29,118 nt of DNA from Welwitschia mirabilis (taxonomy: Eukaryota; Gnetophyta; Gnetopsida; Welwitschiales). Position 1 is the first letter of the stretch. Every line of letters starts with the position of its first letter. The notes under the pieces are model-generated. The model had not been told where the DNA came from and made no database searches. It saw nothing but the letters and a program-made list of their open reading frames with translations. Below are positions 9,369 to 20,188 of the stretch, one piece after another. Made by a program: the position numbers and the translations under genes. The DNA is taken from NCBI GenBank assembly GCA_051453625.1, contig JBOZIK010000001.1:123277438-123306555 (forward strand), given 5' to 3'.

Positions 9369-10027
9369 TATTTCATGAAACTATAGAGGCCTTGGAAATG
9401 GATAGAAAATCTTCCACCTTTAGAATCTTTTAAAGGACTTACCAGTGTCTATGTGTCTCTTTCCAGAAATAAAGTCTATAAAAATTAGTCTCTTCTATAC
9501 AAAGTTTTCTTGGTCCTTTATTTTAGTTTTCAGTTGTACATAAAAGGAGGATTGATGTTCCTTTGAAAGCATGATAGCATGATAGCATTATTAATATTAT
9601 TCAAAGCAACAACCACCTTATAGTTGATTAGATTTTCAATGATAAAAAGAAAAGAATCACCAATTTCTATGGGCCTCAAGAAGTAGATCAAAGACTTTAA
9701 TGCTTACATCGTATTATGTTAAACTCTCTAGATATCATCATAAGTGACTTTAATCAAGTGTTCAGCCCACACAAGAAGCTAGGTAATTTTTCTAATCTAT
9801 CTACTATTGATCTTTTTAATAAGTGTATTAATAACTACAGTTATAAAGATCTTAATTTACATGATGCTTCCTATACCTGGAGTAATATTAGAAAAGGAGC
9901 AAATCTTGTTATGTCTATAATTAATAGGTATTTGGTCAAAAACTCAAATGAGCATTCCTTCCTCAAAGCAAAAGCTAGATTTTTCTTTGATCATAGATCT
10001 ATAGTTCTAACAATGGACGCTCCTTAA
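9369..10027 (+). pseudogene. LINE apurinic-like endonuclease (EN)
   Basis: The domain begins IS-stop-NYRGLGNG at 9369, where plant LINEs have 'SWNxRGLG'; the Trp codon has become TGA (9376-9378). FYGPQE (near 9666) is the YGP block. SDFNQVF (9743 on) is the GDFN block with the Asp kept. An open frame 9716-10027 contains ASYTWSNIRKGANLVMSIIN and FDHRSIVLTM, the SDH block with Ser replaced by Phe. EN nicks target DNA to start reverse transcription. The order and spacing are those of plant L1-type elements. Confidence 0.88.
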
Positions 10028-10559
10028 AAGAAATCTCTTTTCTAATTCAAGCACTCTTAGTTAAAAGACACAAACTTCATTGACTTCATTAAGCATACTT
10101 GGAATACTCTGATGAAAATTAACTCTACTCACAGACGATTTCAAAAGCTTAAAATGTTAAGGTACAAGTTAATTATTTAGAAAAAATAGTAAAATTATTC
10201 TTTCAAAAATGTTAAGAATCAATTACTATAAAAGCTCATTATTATCCAAAATCATTATGAGGCTACTAATGTATAAATAGGTTATAAAAAGCATCTTATT
10301 TCTCAAATTCACGATATATCCTCAAAGGAAGAAACTTACTAGAATTTAGTGGCTTAAAGAAGGGGGCCATAATATAAAGTTGTTCTTCTAGATGGTGAAA
10401 AAACACAAACAAAAGAATAATATATAGTGGAGTACGTTCACAATGTGCTATAAGATCAATGCCTAGATTATTAATTCTTTCGTTAATTATTCCAAAACTT
10501 TTTGATAGAAAAGTTAGTGTTTTTAAGCAGTATGTTAAGCAGTATATCAGTTGACCCTA

Positions 10560-11900
10560 TTATCACTAAAGAGAAACAATGCTACTTTAGCCAAACTCAA
10601 TTCAAAAGAATAGGGCACCGAGCCTTGATGAATTCACTATAGAATTTTATCAGAACTTCTAGGATATTATCAAATATGGTGTGTGTAATATAGTCCAAGA
10701 AACTTTCAAAAAAGGTACCTTCTACAAATCATTCAATGATATTCTTATCACCCTTATTCCCAAAATGGAAGATGTAGAAAGTACTCATTAGTATAGATCA
10801 ATAAGTCTTTGCAATGTTTTTTATAAGATTTACACTAAGATTATTGAAGATAGGCTTAAAGTGCTCCTTCTAAATATGGTTCTCTTTTCTTAATCTAGCT
10901 TTATACTAGGTAGAGTCATCCATGATAAAATTATCCTTGCTAATGAAATTCTCCATGTACATGATAGAAAGAAAAAACCTATAATGTTTTTCAAGCTTAA
11001 TATAGCTAAAGCATTTAACACAGTTTAGCGGAAAATAGTGGATTGTGTATTACAGGAGTGAGGTCTACTCGTGCCCCTCAAACATCTCATTTGCTTCTGC
11101 ATTTCAACACCAAAATTTTTTTGTTATAGTTAATGGAGAAAGATATGACTATTTTCAAGGTAGTAGTAGCCTTCATCAAAGTGATCCTCTCTCTCCCAGC
11201 ATCTTTATTCTCAGGATGGATTTCTTAGCTAGGCTTTTCTTTTAGAGTTAGATATCAGCTATTAAATTAGGCCCCTCTTATCCCATTTTCTAATTCATGG
11301 ATGATACTCTTTTATGTTTGGATTTAGCCTTCTTGTGGCCCAACAAGCTTGTAGCATTTTGAATGAATTCCATAATTTCTTAGGCCTTGCAATAAATTGG
11401 CATAAATATAATTCTTTCCTTATCAACACTCCATAAATAATGAAGGCAGACATCTTAAAGATTTTTTAATTTTCATAAGAAGACTTCTTAATGCTTATCT
11501 TAGGCTTTTTTTTGATTCTAATCAGATTACTAATAGTATTTGGCCTCCTTTGGTAAGGAAAATTATAGCTCAATTGATTAGATGGGACAACAAATTCTTA
11601 TCAAGTGTAGGAAAAATCCTCTTTGCCAAATTTTATTTGGTAAGCATGACCATTTATCCTATCAATTGCTTCCCTATATCTAATAAGTTTGTTAGCTTGA
11701 TTGATAATATTATCAGAGGTTTCATTTGATCAGATGACAAGTCTCTTAAGAGATTACGTCTTATAAACTTTGAGCAGATAACTACGCCAAAAAAACCAGA
11801 TGGCCCTAGAGTTAGAAAAATTATGAACATGAGCAAATGCATCCTTGCAAAGCAGTACTATAGGTTCTTATCAAATAATATCATTCTTTGGGTAAAATTC
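10560..11900 (+). pseudogene. LINE reverse transcriptase, motif A Asp changed to Asn
   Basis: RAPSLDEFTIEFYQNF near 10610 is the 'KAPGPDGF.. FYQ' block. RSISLCNVFYKIYTKIIEDR (near 10796) corresponds to 'RPISLCNVxYKI'. Motif A at 10981 reads IMFFKLNIAKAFNTV; the catalytic Asp codon is AAT (10999-11001) and the following Trp is a stop. QSDPLSPSIFI (near 11178) is the QGDPLSP motif. FMDD at 11294-11305 is motif C with both Asp kept. Downstream text to about 11900 is the thumb and connection region (RKIMNMSKCILAKQYYRF). It is catalytically dead by the motif A change and fragmented by stops. Confidence 0.9.
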
Positions 11901-12086
11901 TTTAAAGAGGATTATCAAGATAAAGAAAGATACTCCACTTTCTGGAGATACATATATCACTCCACTGGAGAGGTTTGGCCCCAAATTTTTGAAAATCAAG
12001 CTTTTCCTATTCAAAATGGCAAAATAAGCATCTTAAAAATCTATCATAATTTGTTTGATTATAATTATAGATGGAAGAAATTATGA

Positions 12087-12300
12087 AAGCTGGATATTCC
12101 TGAGAAAATTAAACTGTTTTGATGGTATATGTTAAAGGGTCATATTCTAATAGCAAATAAGCTCATCCAAAGGAATTTAAGAGTTGATCAAGATTTTCCT
12201 ATATGCCATGAAGAAAATGACTCTTAAAATCACTTATTCATTCAATGTTCTACTACAAAAGATCTTTAGAGAAGTTTAAATATATTTTCCCTCCTCATAT
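12087..12300 (+). pseudogene. zf-RVT zinc-binding segment at the RT C-terminus
   Basis: KLDIPEKIKLF at 12087 followed by a Trp after a stop, LIQRNLRVDQDFPICHEEN, and HLFIQCSTTKDL match the plant LINE zf-RVT pattern 'KxxPxKxKxFxW ... CPxC ... ExxxHLFxxC'. It ends the canonical ORF2, so anything coding downstream is extra. Confidence 0.8.
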
Positions 12301-12480
12301 TAGCTTGGATACTTTCAATTCTTTTAGGGAAAATAACTTCATGATCATTGATGCATGACTTCTATGAAAATATAGATGTAATATCATTTTCTAGCAAGAA
12401 AAGAAAATTATTAAGCAAATTAGAAAGCTGGATCAAATCCCTACCTATAAAATGATGATAGCCCAAACCCTATAAATGAA

Positions 12481-13378
12481 ATCAAGTTTGATTTGTAGGG
12501 CAAGGCATAGCAGAGAGCATCTGTACCATGCTAGAGTAGAGCATCAAAACTACATCAGAGCAGTTGTAGTGACTTCTATGTACCAAAAGACATAGGAAAA
12601 GCTTTAAGGATAGAGATAACCAAGCATGATGTACTATTGAATCATGAGCAAACCTAGGAGGCCTTTCAAGCTATAGGATAAGACTCTTATGTTTTAAGCC
12701 TTAAAGGTTATGATCTAGATCCTTTAAAGTAGTTCTTCAGAAACTAGAATAACTGACCTACTCACATAGGTAACACTATTATTTACATTAATATTCCTTC
12801 CATTAGTGATGTCATCCATAGGTCCTATTGAGCTAAAAAGAGGTGCCCCTAAAGCATTCATAGTTTCACATTTTAAAAGATTGATAGGAAAGACTTTGTA
12901 GAAGAGAGGAGAAAGCTATAGAAGGAAAGATCTTCCAAGGCCCTTTGATGCTTGGGCTACTCAGATCATGAACTACTTTATCTTAGAAGGTCAGTTTGAC
13001 AAGATTAACGAGCTTCATTTCTACTTCTTAGCTACTATGATGGGAGAATTTCAAATAGATCTTCTTTTTTTCCTCTTTGATTTTCTTCACTACTCTCTTT
13101 AAAGTTGCAAGGTAAGATATGAAGGGTTGATTTAGCTTATTTACCAGAGAAAAATATAGGATGTAGAAATTCTAAGATGGCAAGATATCCCAAGGGAAAC
13201 TATCTAAAAGTCACTGCTGTGGATGCCACTAAAGTATACATAGAGTGATGAAAAGTACAACCTACCCATGCCTCTTAGGTGCACCAATAACGTGCCAAAG
13301 CCATAGCTTACTAAACAATAGTAGCAAGAAGAAGAAGCAATAAAAGAAGAGAAGAAATAAGAAGAATAGGAAATAGAG
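12481..13378 (+). pseudogene. Additional LINE ORF after RT, globular domain plus K/E-rich tail
   Basis: The frame at 12541 reads CSDFYVPKDIGKALRIEITK and continues with interspersed stops to about 12850. The frame then shifts: from 12851 it reads KAFIVSHFKRLIGKTL, and from about 12949 DAWATQIMNYFILEGQFD to 13107. At 13001-13093 KINELHFYFL...QIDLLFFL aligns without gaps to KISGIHFMFL...QINLPYFF at 23461-23369 of the other LINE, 11 identities in 31 positions by eye. VRYEGLI, then a stop, then LIYQ follows, paralleling SRHSGIILVLW there. A Glu/Lys-rich segment (EEEAIKEEKK) closes it near 13330-13378. The fold resembles the PF20167-type plant-transposon-protein domain (recall, not a search). Function unknown. 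No J-domain is visible in this copy. Confidence 0.65.
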
Positions 13379-13439
13379 CACATTGTTATTAGTACTCTTA
13401 TCTAACCTCCCTTTCTAATTATGCCCCTCATGAATACCC

Positions 13440-13650
13440 TTTTATTGTAAACCCCTTGAGGTATGCTAGTCTTGATCCTCTTTCTGATTAGAATTGGGAA
13501 TCAAGTTTGACAAAATTAGATGATAATGTTTGAGGCTTTGATTATTATAGGGATTTCTACTATACTTCAAAAAATAGCTTTTAAACTATGTCGTATCTTC
13601 TCTTTATTTTTATGCTAATATAATATATCTGTTTACCATTTCTAAAAAAA
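13440..13650 (+). mobile_element. 3' untranslated tail of the plus-strand LINE
   Basis: The tail is recognisable because it is repeated at 7155-7390. It ends with taatataatatatctg, then ccatttct and seven A. The absence of a long poly(A) may reflect erosion. No target-site duplication was identified. Confidence 0.75.
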
Positions 13651-15302
13651 TAAATCCATAAAAAGTAAAATTTGCATATCTACATTCATTAAAAAGATGA
13701 AAAAAATAAGCTTTCATATAATCCATAAGAGGGACAAATTTGTAAATCCCAAGTGAACTAAACAAAGTCCTATAGGCAGTCCATGATATAAGATATACCA
13801 AAGAAAACACTTTAAGAAGGTCTAGTAATTTCCAAATTGAATAAGATTTTCAAATATGCTTTGAATCATGCACATTACACTAATGATTACATTAAAGAGT
13901 AAGAAGGTGAATAGAGTAGAAAATATTACAAGAATCTTTAACTTTAAAAGGTACTAGATATGATTTGTCTACTCACTTAAGAAAATATAATATGAATTTT
14001 CCATTATTAGATAGTTGAAGATTATGTTCTAGAAAATCCTTTAGCTTGAAATAAGTAATATGCATTCCTATGGATGAGACATATCTCATTTGAAAGTTTC
14101 TCCATTGAATCCACTTCCCTTAAAATTAAATAAAGCTTAAAGAAACAAGGCCTTTCTAAAACCATGCTAAGGCAAAATTAAGAAAATGACATGCTTAAAA
14201 AATTTATTAATAAAATACTAATGTAATTGACTAAAGTAATCCTACATCATCCTTAGAGTGAACATGTTAGAGTATTATCAAAATTTGTTTATCATTTATG
14301 TAGGATAAATGGCAAATGCAAATTAAAGAGAAAGTTAACTAAAAATTTATGCAAGCCAAAGCTGATAATAAAGCATCAATAGCAAAGGTCTTATCTACAA
14401 ATACTTTGGATTGATATTCAAATCTAATTGATGAGTAGAACATCTAATCCCTTTTCTCTTTTAAATTTATGCAAAAACCCTTTACTTTGAGATTTTTTCT
14501 AAAATTTATAGTTGTAGTTTTAAATTCTCCAAACACTTTTTCTTGAAAATATCTTAATGATAAAATAATGCTCTCTTAATTTTGTGATTATGAATTTGAT
14601 TCCTAAAAACATCTTTCAAGGAAAAAGTGGTTGTGAGTTCAATTCTTAAAAAGGTATTTTAATGAAAGGTAAAATCATAGAAAGCTTACATTCTAAAATC
14701 TACTATCAATAAGACTATGATTAATCTAATTTTCCAATGATGTTTGGTTAATAGCTTTAAAAAATCATCATCTAGAATTAGGCAATCTTGCTATAGTTGA
14801 AAAAAAGATTGAAGCTGCATCATCTTTAATATTCTTATTTCTTCTTTGGTAACATTTCTCCTTTGGCTCAAAACTGCTTTGTCATTAATGTCACACTACC
14901 AATTTGTAATTCAAAATTCATGTGCTCATACTACCATTACTTCCTTTCTATCATCTCTTTCAAAATTGTGCTTGAATTTTTCTTCCTAAATCCACACTAT
15001 CCAAAGTTCTTACTTCATTACATTTTAAGGTCTAGCTAGTAATTTCAAGGCTAAGGAGATAGATCCATTTCCACTTTTTTTTTTCCTTCAACAATCCCTT
15101 AACTCATTTTTTATCTCTTCAAATTCATTTCCAACAGCAAATTTTTAATTGTCTTATTTATATTGTAGAGGCAGAAGGAAATAAAGAAATATTTTTTATG
15201 AGGGTAAGGTGAGTAAAGGTTAAGGGAGTATCCTTAATCTTGTGGCATTTTATAAGTAAATTTTTAATGATATAAATAATAAAAGTGGTAAATCATATAG
15301 AT
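13651..15302. other. AT-rich stretch without recognisable genes
   Basis: I see no coding module, RNA gene or strong repeat. The part immediately before 15303 should contain the LTR and PBS of the plus-strand copia remnant, but no TGGTATCAGAGC-like site is visible and no LTR boundary can be defined. Short open frames on either strand (for example minus 13810-13610) are not supported by any similarity. Confidence 0.5.
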
Positions 15303-16070
15303 AAATTTAATGGTGCCACTTTTCACACTTGGCGAACAAAAATGCAACTAGTCCTAATCCAAAAGTGTATTTGGTCTATTGTTAATGGAATTCAAAAAAC
15401 ATAGTTAATCTAAACAAAGTAGGAGAATGGATTAAAATAGATCAATATGCTATTTCATCACTTGGTCCTAGTTTTGAGGATACATATCTTCATCACATTG
15501 ATTTAACAAAAACTTCTAAGAAGATATGGAATGCTTTAAGTAAGTTATTTAGTATAAGAGAAAAAATGCTTAAAGTAAGTTATTTAATATAAGAGAAAAT
15601 AAGAAAAAGGTTAATTTAAAGCATGAATTATTTGGTCTAAAAATGAATGATGAAAAAATAATAAATGAACATATAAATTATTTTCATTCATTGCTAACAA
15701 GACTTGATCCAGTTAAAGCAAATTTGATGAAGATAATGCTAAAGCCATTCTACTCAATTGTCTTTTAATCAAATATAAGAATGTTATTTTCACTTTGAAA
15801 AAGAGACCACTACTGACTTTGGAAGGTATTATATCAACATACTATTGAATACAAAAGAATAGCTCAAGTTAAAGATGAACAAAGTGCATTAATCTTTAAC
15901 AAAACATGATTTCCTAATTGTAAATAATTGTGATTCTATTGCAAAATCAAAGGACATTTTGCACTCAATTATTTTGATCATGCCCATGATTTACTTGATA
16001 AAAAATTAAATAAAATTATTAAAATTACTCAATGTGATTTTGAAATTAAAAAGATAAAAAAATAATCAAT
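15303..16070 (+). pseudogene. Ty1/copia gag remnant, plus strand
   Basis: KFNGATFHTWRTKMQLVL at 15303 is the classic copia Gag start ('FDGTNFxxWKxKMxxxL'), then CIWSIVNG. EWIKIDQYAISSL, TSKKIWNALSKLF and, in a shifted frame from about 15607, VNLKHELFGLKM and HINYFHSLLTRLD are the UBN2-type core. A degenerate knuckle near 15936 reads FYCKIKGHFALNYF with outer Cys lost. Nothing of protease, integrase or RT follows, so only the 5' third of a second copia element, opposite in strand to the first, remains. A 35-base tandem duplication (15533-15602) breaks the frame. Confidence 0.8.
15533..15602. repeat. 35-bp tandem duplication in the copia gag remnant
   Basis: gctttaagtaagttattt (15533 on) recurs as gcttaaagtaagttattt (15568 on), and both are followed by a NNtataagagaaaa word. 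The unit is 35 bases with about three differences. The non-triplet length shifts the gag frame. Confidence 0.85.
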
Positions 16071-16086
16071 AAAGCAAGCATGGATA

Positions 16087-16162
16087 CCATCCTTCTAAGA
16101 TGATCCTTGTCATGTCAAATGAGACCATCCTTCTATGATGCTTTTTGTTATCTCAAATGATT
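16087..16162. repeat. 38-bp direct repeat, two units
   Basis: ccatccttctaagatgatcc (16087 on) recurs as ccatccttctatgatgcttt (16125 on), and both continue with a tgtYatYtcaaatga word. The period is 38 bases. It lies at the 3' end of the gag remnant. Confidence 0.8.
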
Positions 16163-16236
16163 TTTATTATTATCCCTCATGAACTTCGACCATTGCAGCC
16201 TTAGCCTACCTTGTAGCTTGTAGTCATAACTTATCT

Positions 16237-16306
16237 GACATCTAGCACTGGGTTACTCCGACATTTGGCACTGAGCTACTTCTACGTCTGGCACTGGTTT
16301 ACTCCT
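16237..16306. repeat. 23-24-bp direct repeat, three units
   Basis: Three adjacent units begin gacatctagcactgggttac (16237), gacatttggcactgagctac (16260) and acgtctggcactggtttact (16284). The shared core is tctRgcactggNttact. The array is non-coding, directly downstream of the 38-bp repeat, and its sequence is richer in G+C than its surroundings. Confidence 0.85.
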
Positions 16307-16861
16307 ATGTGTAGTAGTGTATTTTTCTCTCTACATGGTGATTAGGCATCATACATGTTTGGTCCCTTGATTCTCATTATCCCTTATGAAGTTCCTTGAT
16401 GAACCTTATAAATCCCTTAGTTAATATGTCATGCTATGTTAGAGGCATGTTCCAATAAATGTAATTTTTAATTCCTCAAATATTTGAGAATTTAACATTC
16501 ATGAGGGATATGAAGGATTTTTTATTTGTTAGTTATTTATTTTAAATAGAATGGCATAATAGGTATGCCAACATGCTAATATCATTTTATAATGTTTGCT
16601 ATTATGATAAGAGAAGCAATTAAATCCTATTAAGATGGAATTCATTAATTTTGAATGTCAAATGCGACATTCTCATCATGTATTTATTTGAAGTCTAGGT
16701 AATGAAAATTTAAGCTTGTCTTTCTTATGTATTCTTTATAGCTTAATTCTTTTAGCCCTTCTAGCCTTTCACATAAGCTTTGGGATCATTGAATTCCAAA
16801 AAAATTTAATTAAAGAAGTTTTTCAATTAGTAAAATAAAAAATTGAAAATAGGTTAAGAAG
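16307..16861. other. AT-rich stretch without recognisable genes
   Basis: No coding or RNA feature is supported. A perfect 12-base palindrome tcaaatatttga occurs near 16477-16488. The right end leads into the first copy of the non-LTR unit that starts matching its partner at about 16862. Confidence 0.4.
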
Positions 16862-19430
16862 GAGATAAATCTTGACATTTCATCATCACATTTATATATG
16901 TACAAGTAAGAGAGAAAATATGAAATAGTTAAAGAAATATTAAATGAGAAATATTATGGATAAATATAAAATCTTACATAAAGGATCTCATAAAGAAAAT
17001 GAAAGAGTGGAAAAAAGTAAAATAAGCTAGAGAAGAATGAAAATTTGCTTATTTGAATGAAAAATATATTAAGGTCAAAAAAAAAAAAAGATCTTTGGAT
17101 TCTCCACTATGAATTTCTAAATATTAATGAAATTATAATAGATAAAGTTAGTAGTATTGAAGCATTTCTTTCTTTAATAGATTTAAGCATTTTAACATTA
17201 TTGAGACTTGAGAAGATGAAGAACCTTCATGTTTATCAGTTCTTAGGCTTAATGTTAGTTTTTAGTGTTAATGTTAGTTCCCAACACCTCTTTCCCATTC
17301 TTCCCTTCCTCCAACACCCCTTAGAAATGAAATTAAAGATGAGATAGACCATCGAGAAATTTAGTTGTTTAATTCATAATCGCTTGGATAAACAAATTTA
17401 AATTGACAAGAGAGATATGAATAATTAATATGTTTGACATAAAACCAACAAAAAAAAATTTTCTTTCTATTATTTAATCCAAAGAGTAGTTACTTTATAC
17501 AACAAAGAAAGCCTTTTGTAAGGCCATCCATTTCCATACTAAGGCATAGGTACTACTACTTTCTCTCAACTAGGAAAAATATTTATTTATGAAGATTTCA
17601 ATGCTATAACTACTTTTAAATAGGTTCAATTATCAACTAAGACTCTTGAGGATTCTTAGATTGTGAAAAATATTGAATAGGATAGATCTTTTTAAGATAA
17701 TTTCTTCTTAAGAAAAATTCTTAAATTGTAGAGGAAAATGGAGGGGTAAAAAACTATAACAAGAACAACAATTAGATTTTCTAAATTGAATAAAATGAAA
17801 AACTTTTATGCTTTACTTTTATAATCTTTAAAGATATTTAACTATTAATTTCTTAATGAGTTATCCAATTCGCCTTCCAAGAATTTAACATTTTAAAGTA
17901 ATTAAAATTTAATTAAATCTTACCATCAGTCTCCTCATTTTATTATTACAATAGAATTTCCATTCTTTTCAATAATGAAAAAGAAATTTTTACATAGAAT
18001 GATAGAAAAAGTAAAGATATTTTAACTCAAAGTTTAGAAAATATTTTTAAATCTCTTAAGAATGTTATTGGATACTACTTGATGAATGTAAAATAACAAA
18101 CATGACTTTTAAAAAAGAATTAATAGAAATATGGCTCTTAAGTGATACAAAGGATTAATAAAAAAAAATAAATCATATAAGAATGTGCTCTATAATAAGA
18201 ACTAAAAAAGTTTTTGAAGTTACCTAAAAACAAACAAAATGCACAAACTTTCTAAAATATTCAAAATTTTATTAAGGTTCATGTAAATATGACAATGAAA
18301 TAAAACATTTTTTTGAATATGAATACAAAATTATTCCTTCCATTTAAAGAAACTTATAACGAAATTGAAAGACAAGCTTCAGTAAATGTGCTAAATGAAA
18401 AAGGCTTATATTGAGAACTATTAAACTAGGTTGAATATCTTATTTAAGAAGTTGTTTTAAAAAGGAAAACAAAAAAAGCTCAATCATGCATTAGAATTTG
18501 GATTAAACAAAGAATAATGTACTACTATATTTTTATGTTAGTTAAGGATGGAAATAAATTAGATTTCAATAATTACATAATGATTGGAATTGACAACCTC
18601 TTTGCAAAACTCTTGATAACTATCATTAAATCAAATATTAGAAGATGCATAAAGAAAATAAAATTCAAGCAATTCTCAAGCAAGTTTATTAGGTTAACCT
18701 ATTAGTTTGAAGAATTTTATTGATAAAGATGAATGCCAAATTAAAAAAAATTTATTTATTTTATAGATATCTCTAAGCCTATGATTTGGTTATCTAAAAT
18801 GAAATTTGTTAGAAATTACAAAATATTAAAACTCCAAAAACTTTATTATTTCTAATTTAGAAGTTATATAATGAAGTATGTATCCAACTCATAAATAGTA
18901 TTTCATTAGAAAGCATGATGCTTTATAGGTCCATGGTGTTAAGCAATGTTATCCTCTCTCTCTTACACATTTTGGAATTTTTATTAATGATTAGAAGCTT
19001 GGGTAAATAAATTCTCCCATAATAACCCTATACAAGTAGGGAACTATCTTGTGAACATCTTGCACTTTGTAGATGATGTACATTAATTTTTAGAACAAAG
19101 CAAGGTTTTAAACATATGTCACATGTTTTGGATATTTTTTTCTCATGTCTAAAAGGAACATTAATGTTTTTAAAAAAAGGAGGAAAAAAAGGAAGAAAAA
19201 AAAAGTTATGGCTTGTGTCACATGTAAGATCGACTTTCCTTTTCAAATAATAAATGAAAAAGTTAAACTTATTGCATCTATAATAATTAGGATTGGAATA
19301 CTTTAAAATCATAGATGCATTAAGTGCATTATCTAAAGAATTGCTAGAGGTACTAAGCCTTATTTGTCTTGAAAAACAAATACAAAAAAGAGGTAATTTT
19401 GTGTTAGGATATTTATACATAATATTTTTA
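16862..19430 (+). mobile_element. Non-LTR retrotransposon remnant, copy 1 (not L1-type)
   Basis: In the second half KDGNKLDFNNY (18544 on) with FAKLLITIIKSNIRRC is an RT fingers block. FIYFIDISK (near 18755) is motif A with Asp kept. GVKQCYPLSLTHFGIFIND (18935 on) corresponds to 'GVKQGxPLSPxLFxxxIxDL'. LHFVDDVH carries an intact FVDD at 19066-19077 in another frame. Downstream text to about 19430 (KVMACVTCKIDFPFQ) looks like the thumb region. The GVKQG-type motif differs from the GLRQGDPLSP of the L1-type LINEs here, so this is another clade, possibly RTE- or CR1-like (uncertain). The first half (16862-18050) is shared with copy 2 but its domain is not recognised. Confidence 0.6.
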
Positions 19431-20188
19431 CACTTTTATTCAATAATTAGTTTTATATAATTGCATTTCTTAAATACCTAAATTAACATATAAACATTAG
19501 GAAAAAAATAAAGATATCTAAAGTCTAAAATAGTTGTTTAAATAAATTATGATAAAACATCAAACACAATATGATATATTACACGTTTTAAAAATGAAGT
19601 CATACCTTTAGAGATAGAAGCTGTTTATCAGTTTGTAGGATATGTCCACAATCTCTTAAATTCCCCTAGTGATATATTTTCTAAAAGCATGTTCCATGTG
19701 ATTCAAGGAAAAGGTTGGTTATATCATAGAAATATTTTCTTTAAAAATGTAATATTTAACAACAAATTTTAAATTATGATCTTTAACAATTTCAAATAAT
19801 TATAAAATAACATGCATTTTAAAGCATTTGAAAAACACAAATGAAAATAAACAAGCATATTTAAACAATATTGGATGAATTTTTTTATTTTTCAAAGGAA
19901 ACTTATTTAAGTGCTACTATTATCCTTTATTTATGAACTCAAAATAGTAGGCCAAGACTCATAGAATAAGAATAAACATCCTAAAAGGCATGTTTTAAAT
20001 GTTGGTGTAGCTATTTCTAAAGCTCTAAAAGAAGATTAAGAAAAGCAAGAAAAATTCCTGAACCTTCATGTTGTAGGGAATTGTATAAAAGAGGTTAAAA
20101 ATTTAATAAAGACATTCCATGATTACTAGATGAAACATACATGTTATAAGATGACCTATTTGAGAGGCATATAAAATAAGTTGTAAAA
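19431..20188. other. AT-rich stretch between the two non-LTR copies
   Basis: No feature is firmly supported. A plus-strand stretch near 19605 reads IPLEIEAVYQFVGYVHNLLN in one frame without a stop, but I do not recognise it. It may be the 3' part of copy 1 or 5' part of copy 2, since the boundaries of these units are not marked by tails or target-site duplications. Confidence 0.35.

Larger units (their letters stand above)
8243..13650 (+). mobile_element. L1-type LINE with an extra ORF after the RT, decayed
   Basis: The modules are in order on the plus strand: ORF1 (about 8243-9340), endonuclease (9369-10027), RT (about 10560-11900), zf-RVT (12087-12300), an additional ORF (12481-13378) and a 3' tail ending in A7 at 13644-13650. 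Stops and frameshifts break every module. The RT motif A Asp is Asn and the motif C is FMDD. The extra ORF is homologous to one in the same position of the minus-strand LINE at 22290-27214. The element's 3' tail is shared with 7155-7390 but not with that minus-strand LINE, so the two represent different subfamilies. Confidence 0.85.

Noticed and set aside
16087-16306. Possible CRISPR array
   Set aside because: Repeats are directly adjacent without unique spacers, units are diverged, and the context is eukaryotic retrotransposon DNA.
17057-17347. Plus-strand open frame of 96 codons in copy 1 of the non-LTR unit
   Set aside because: No similarity recognised and the counterpart in copy 2 is not open; kept only as part of the element.
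19028-19420. Minus-strand open frame of 130 codons, the longest gap-free frame in the window
   Set aside because: It lies antisense to the FVDD and thumb region of the non-LTR RT on the plus strand and has no recognisable content of its own.
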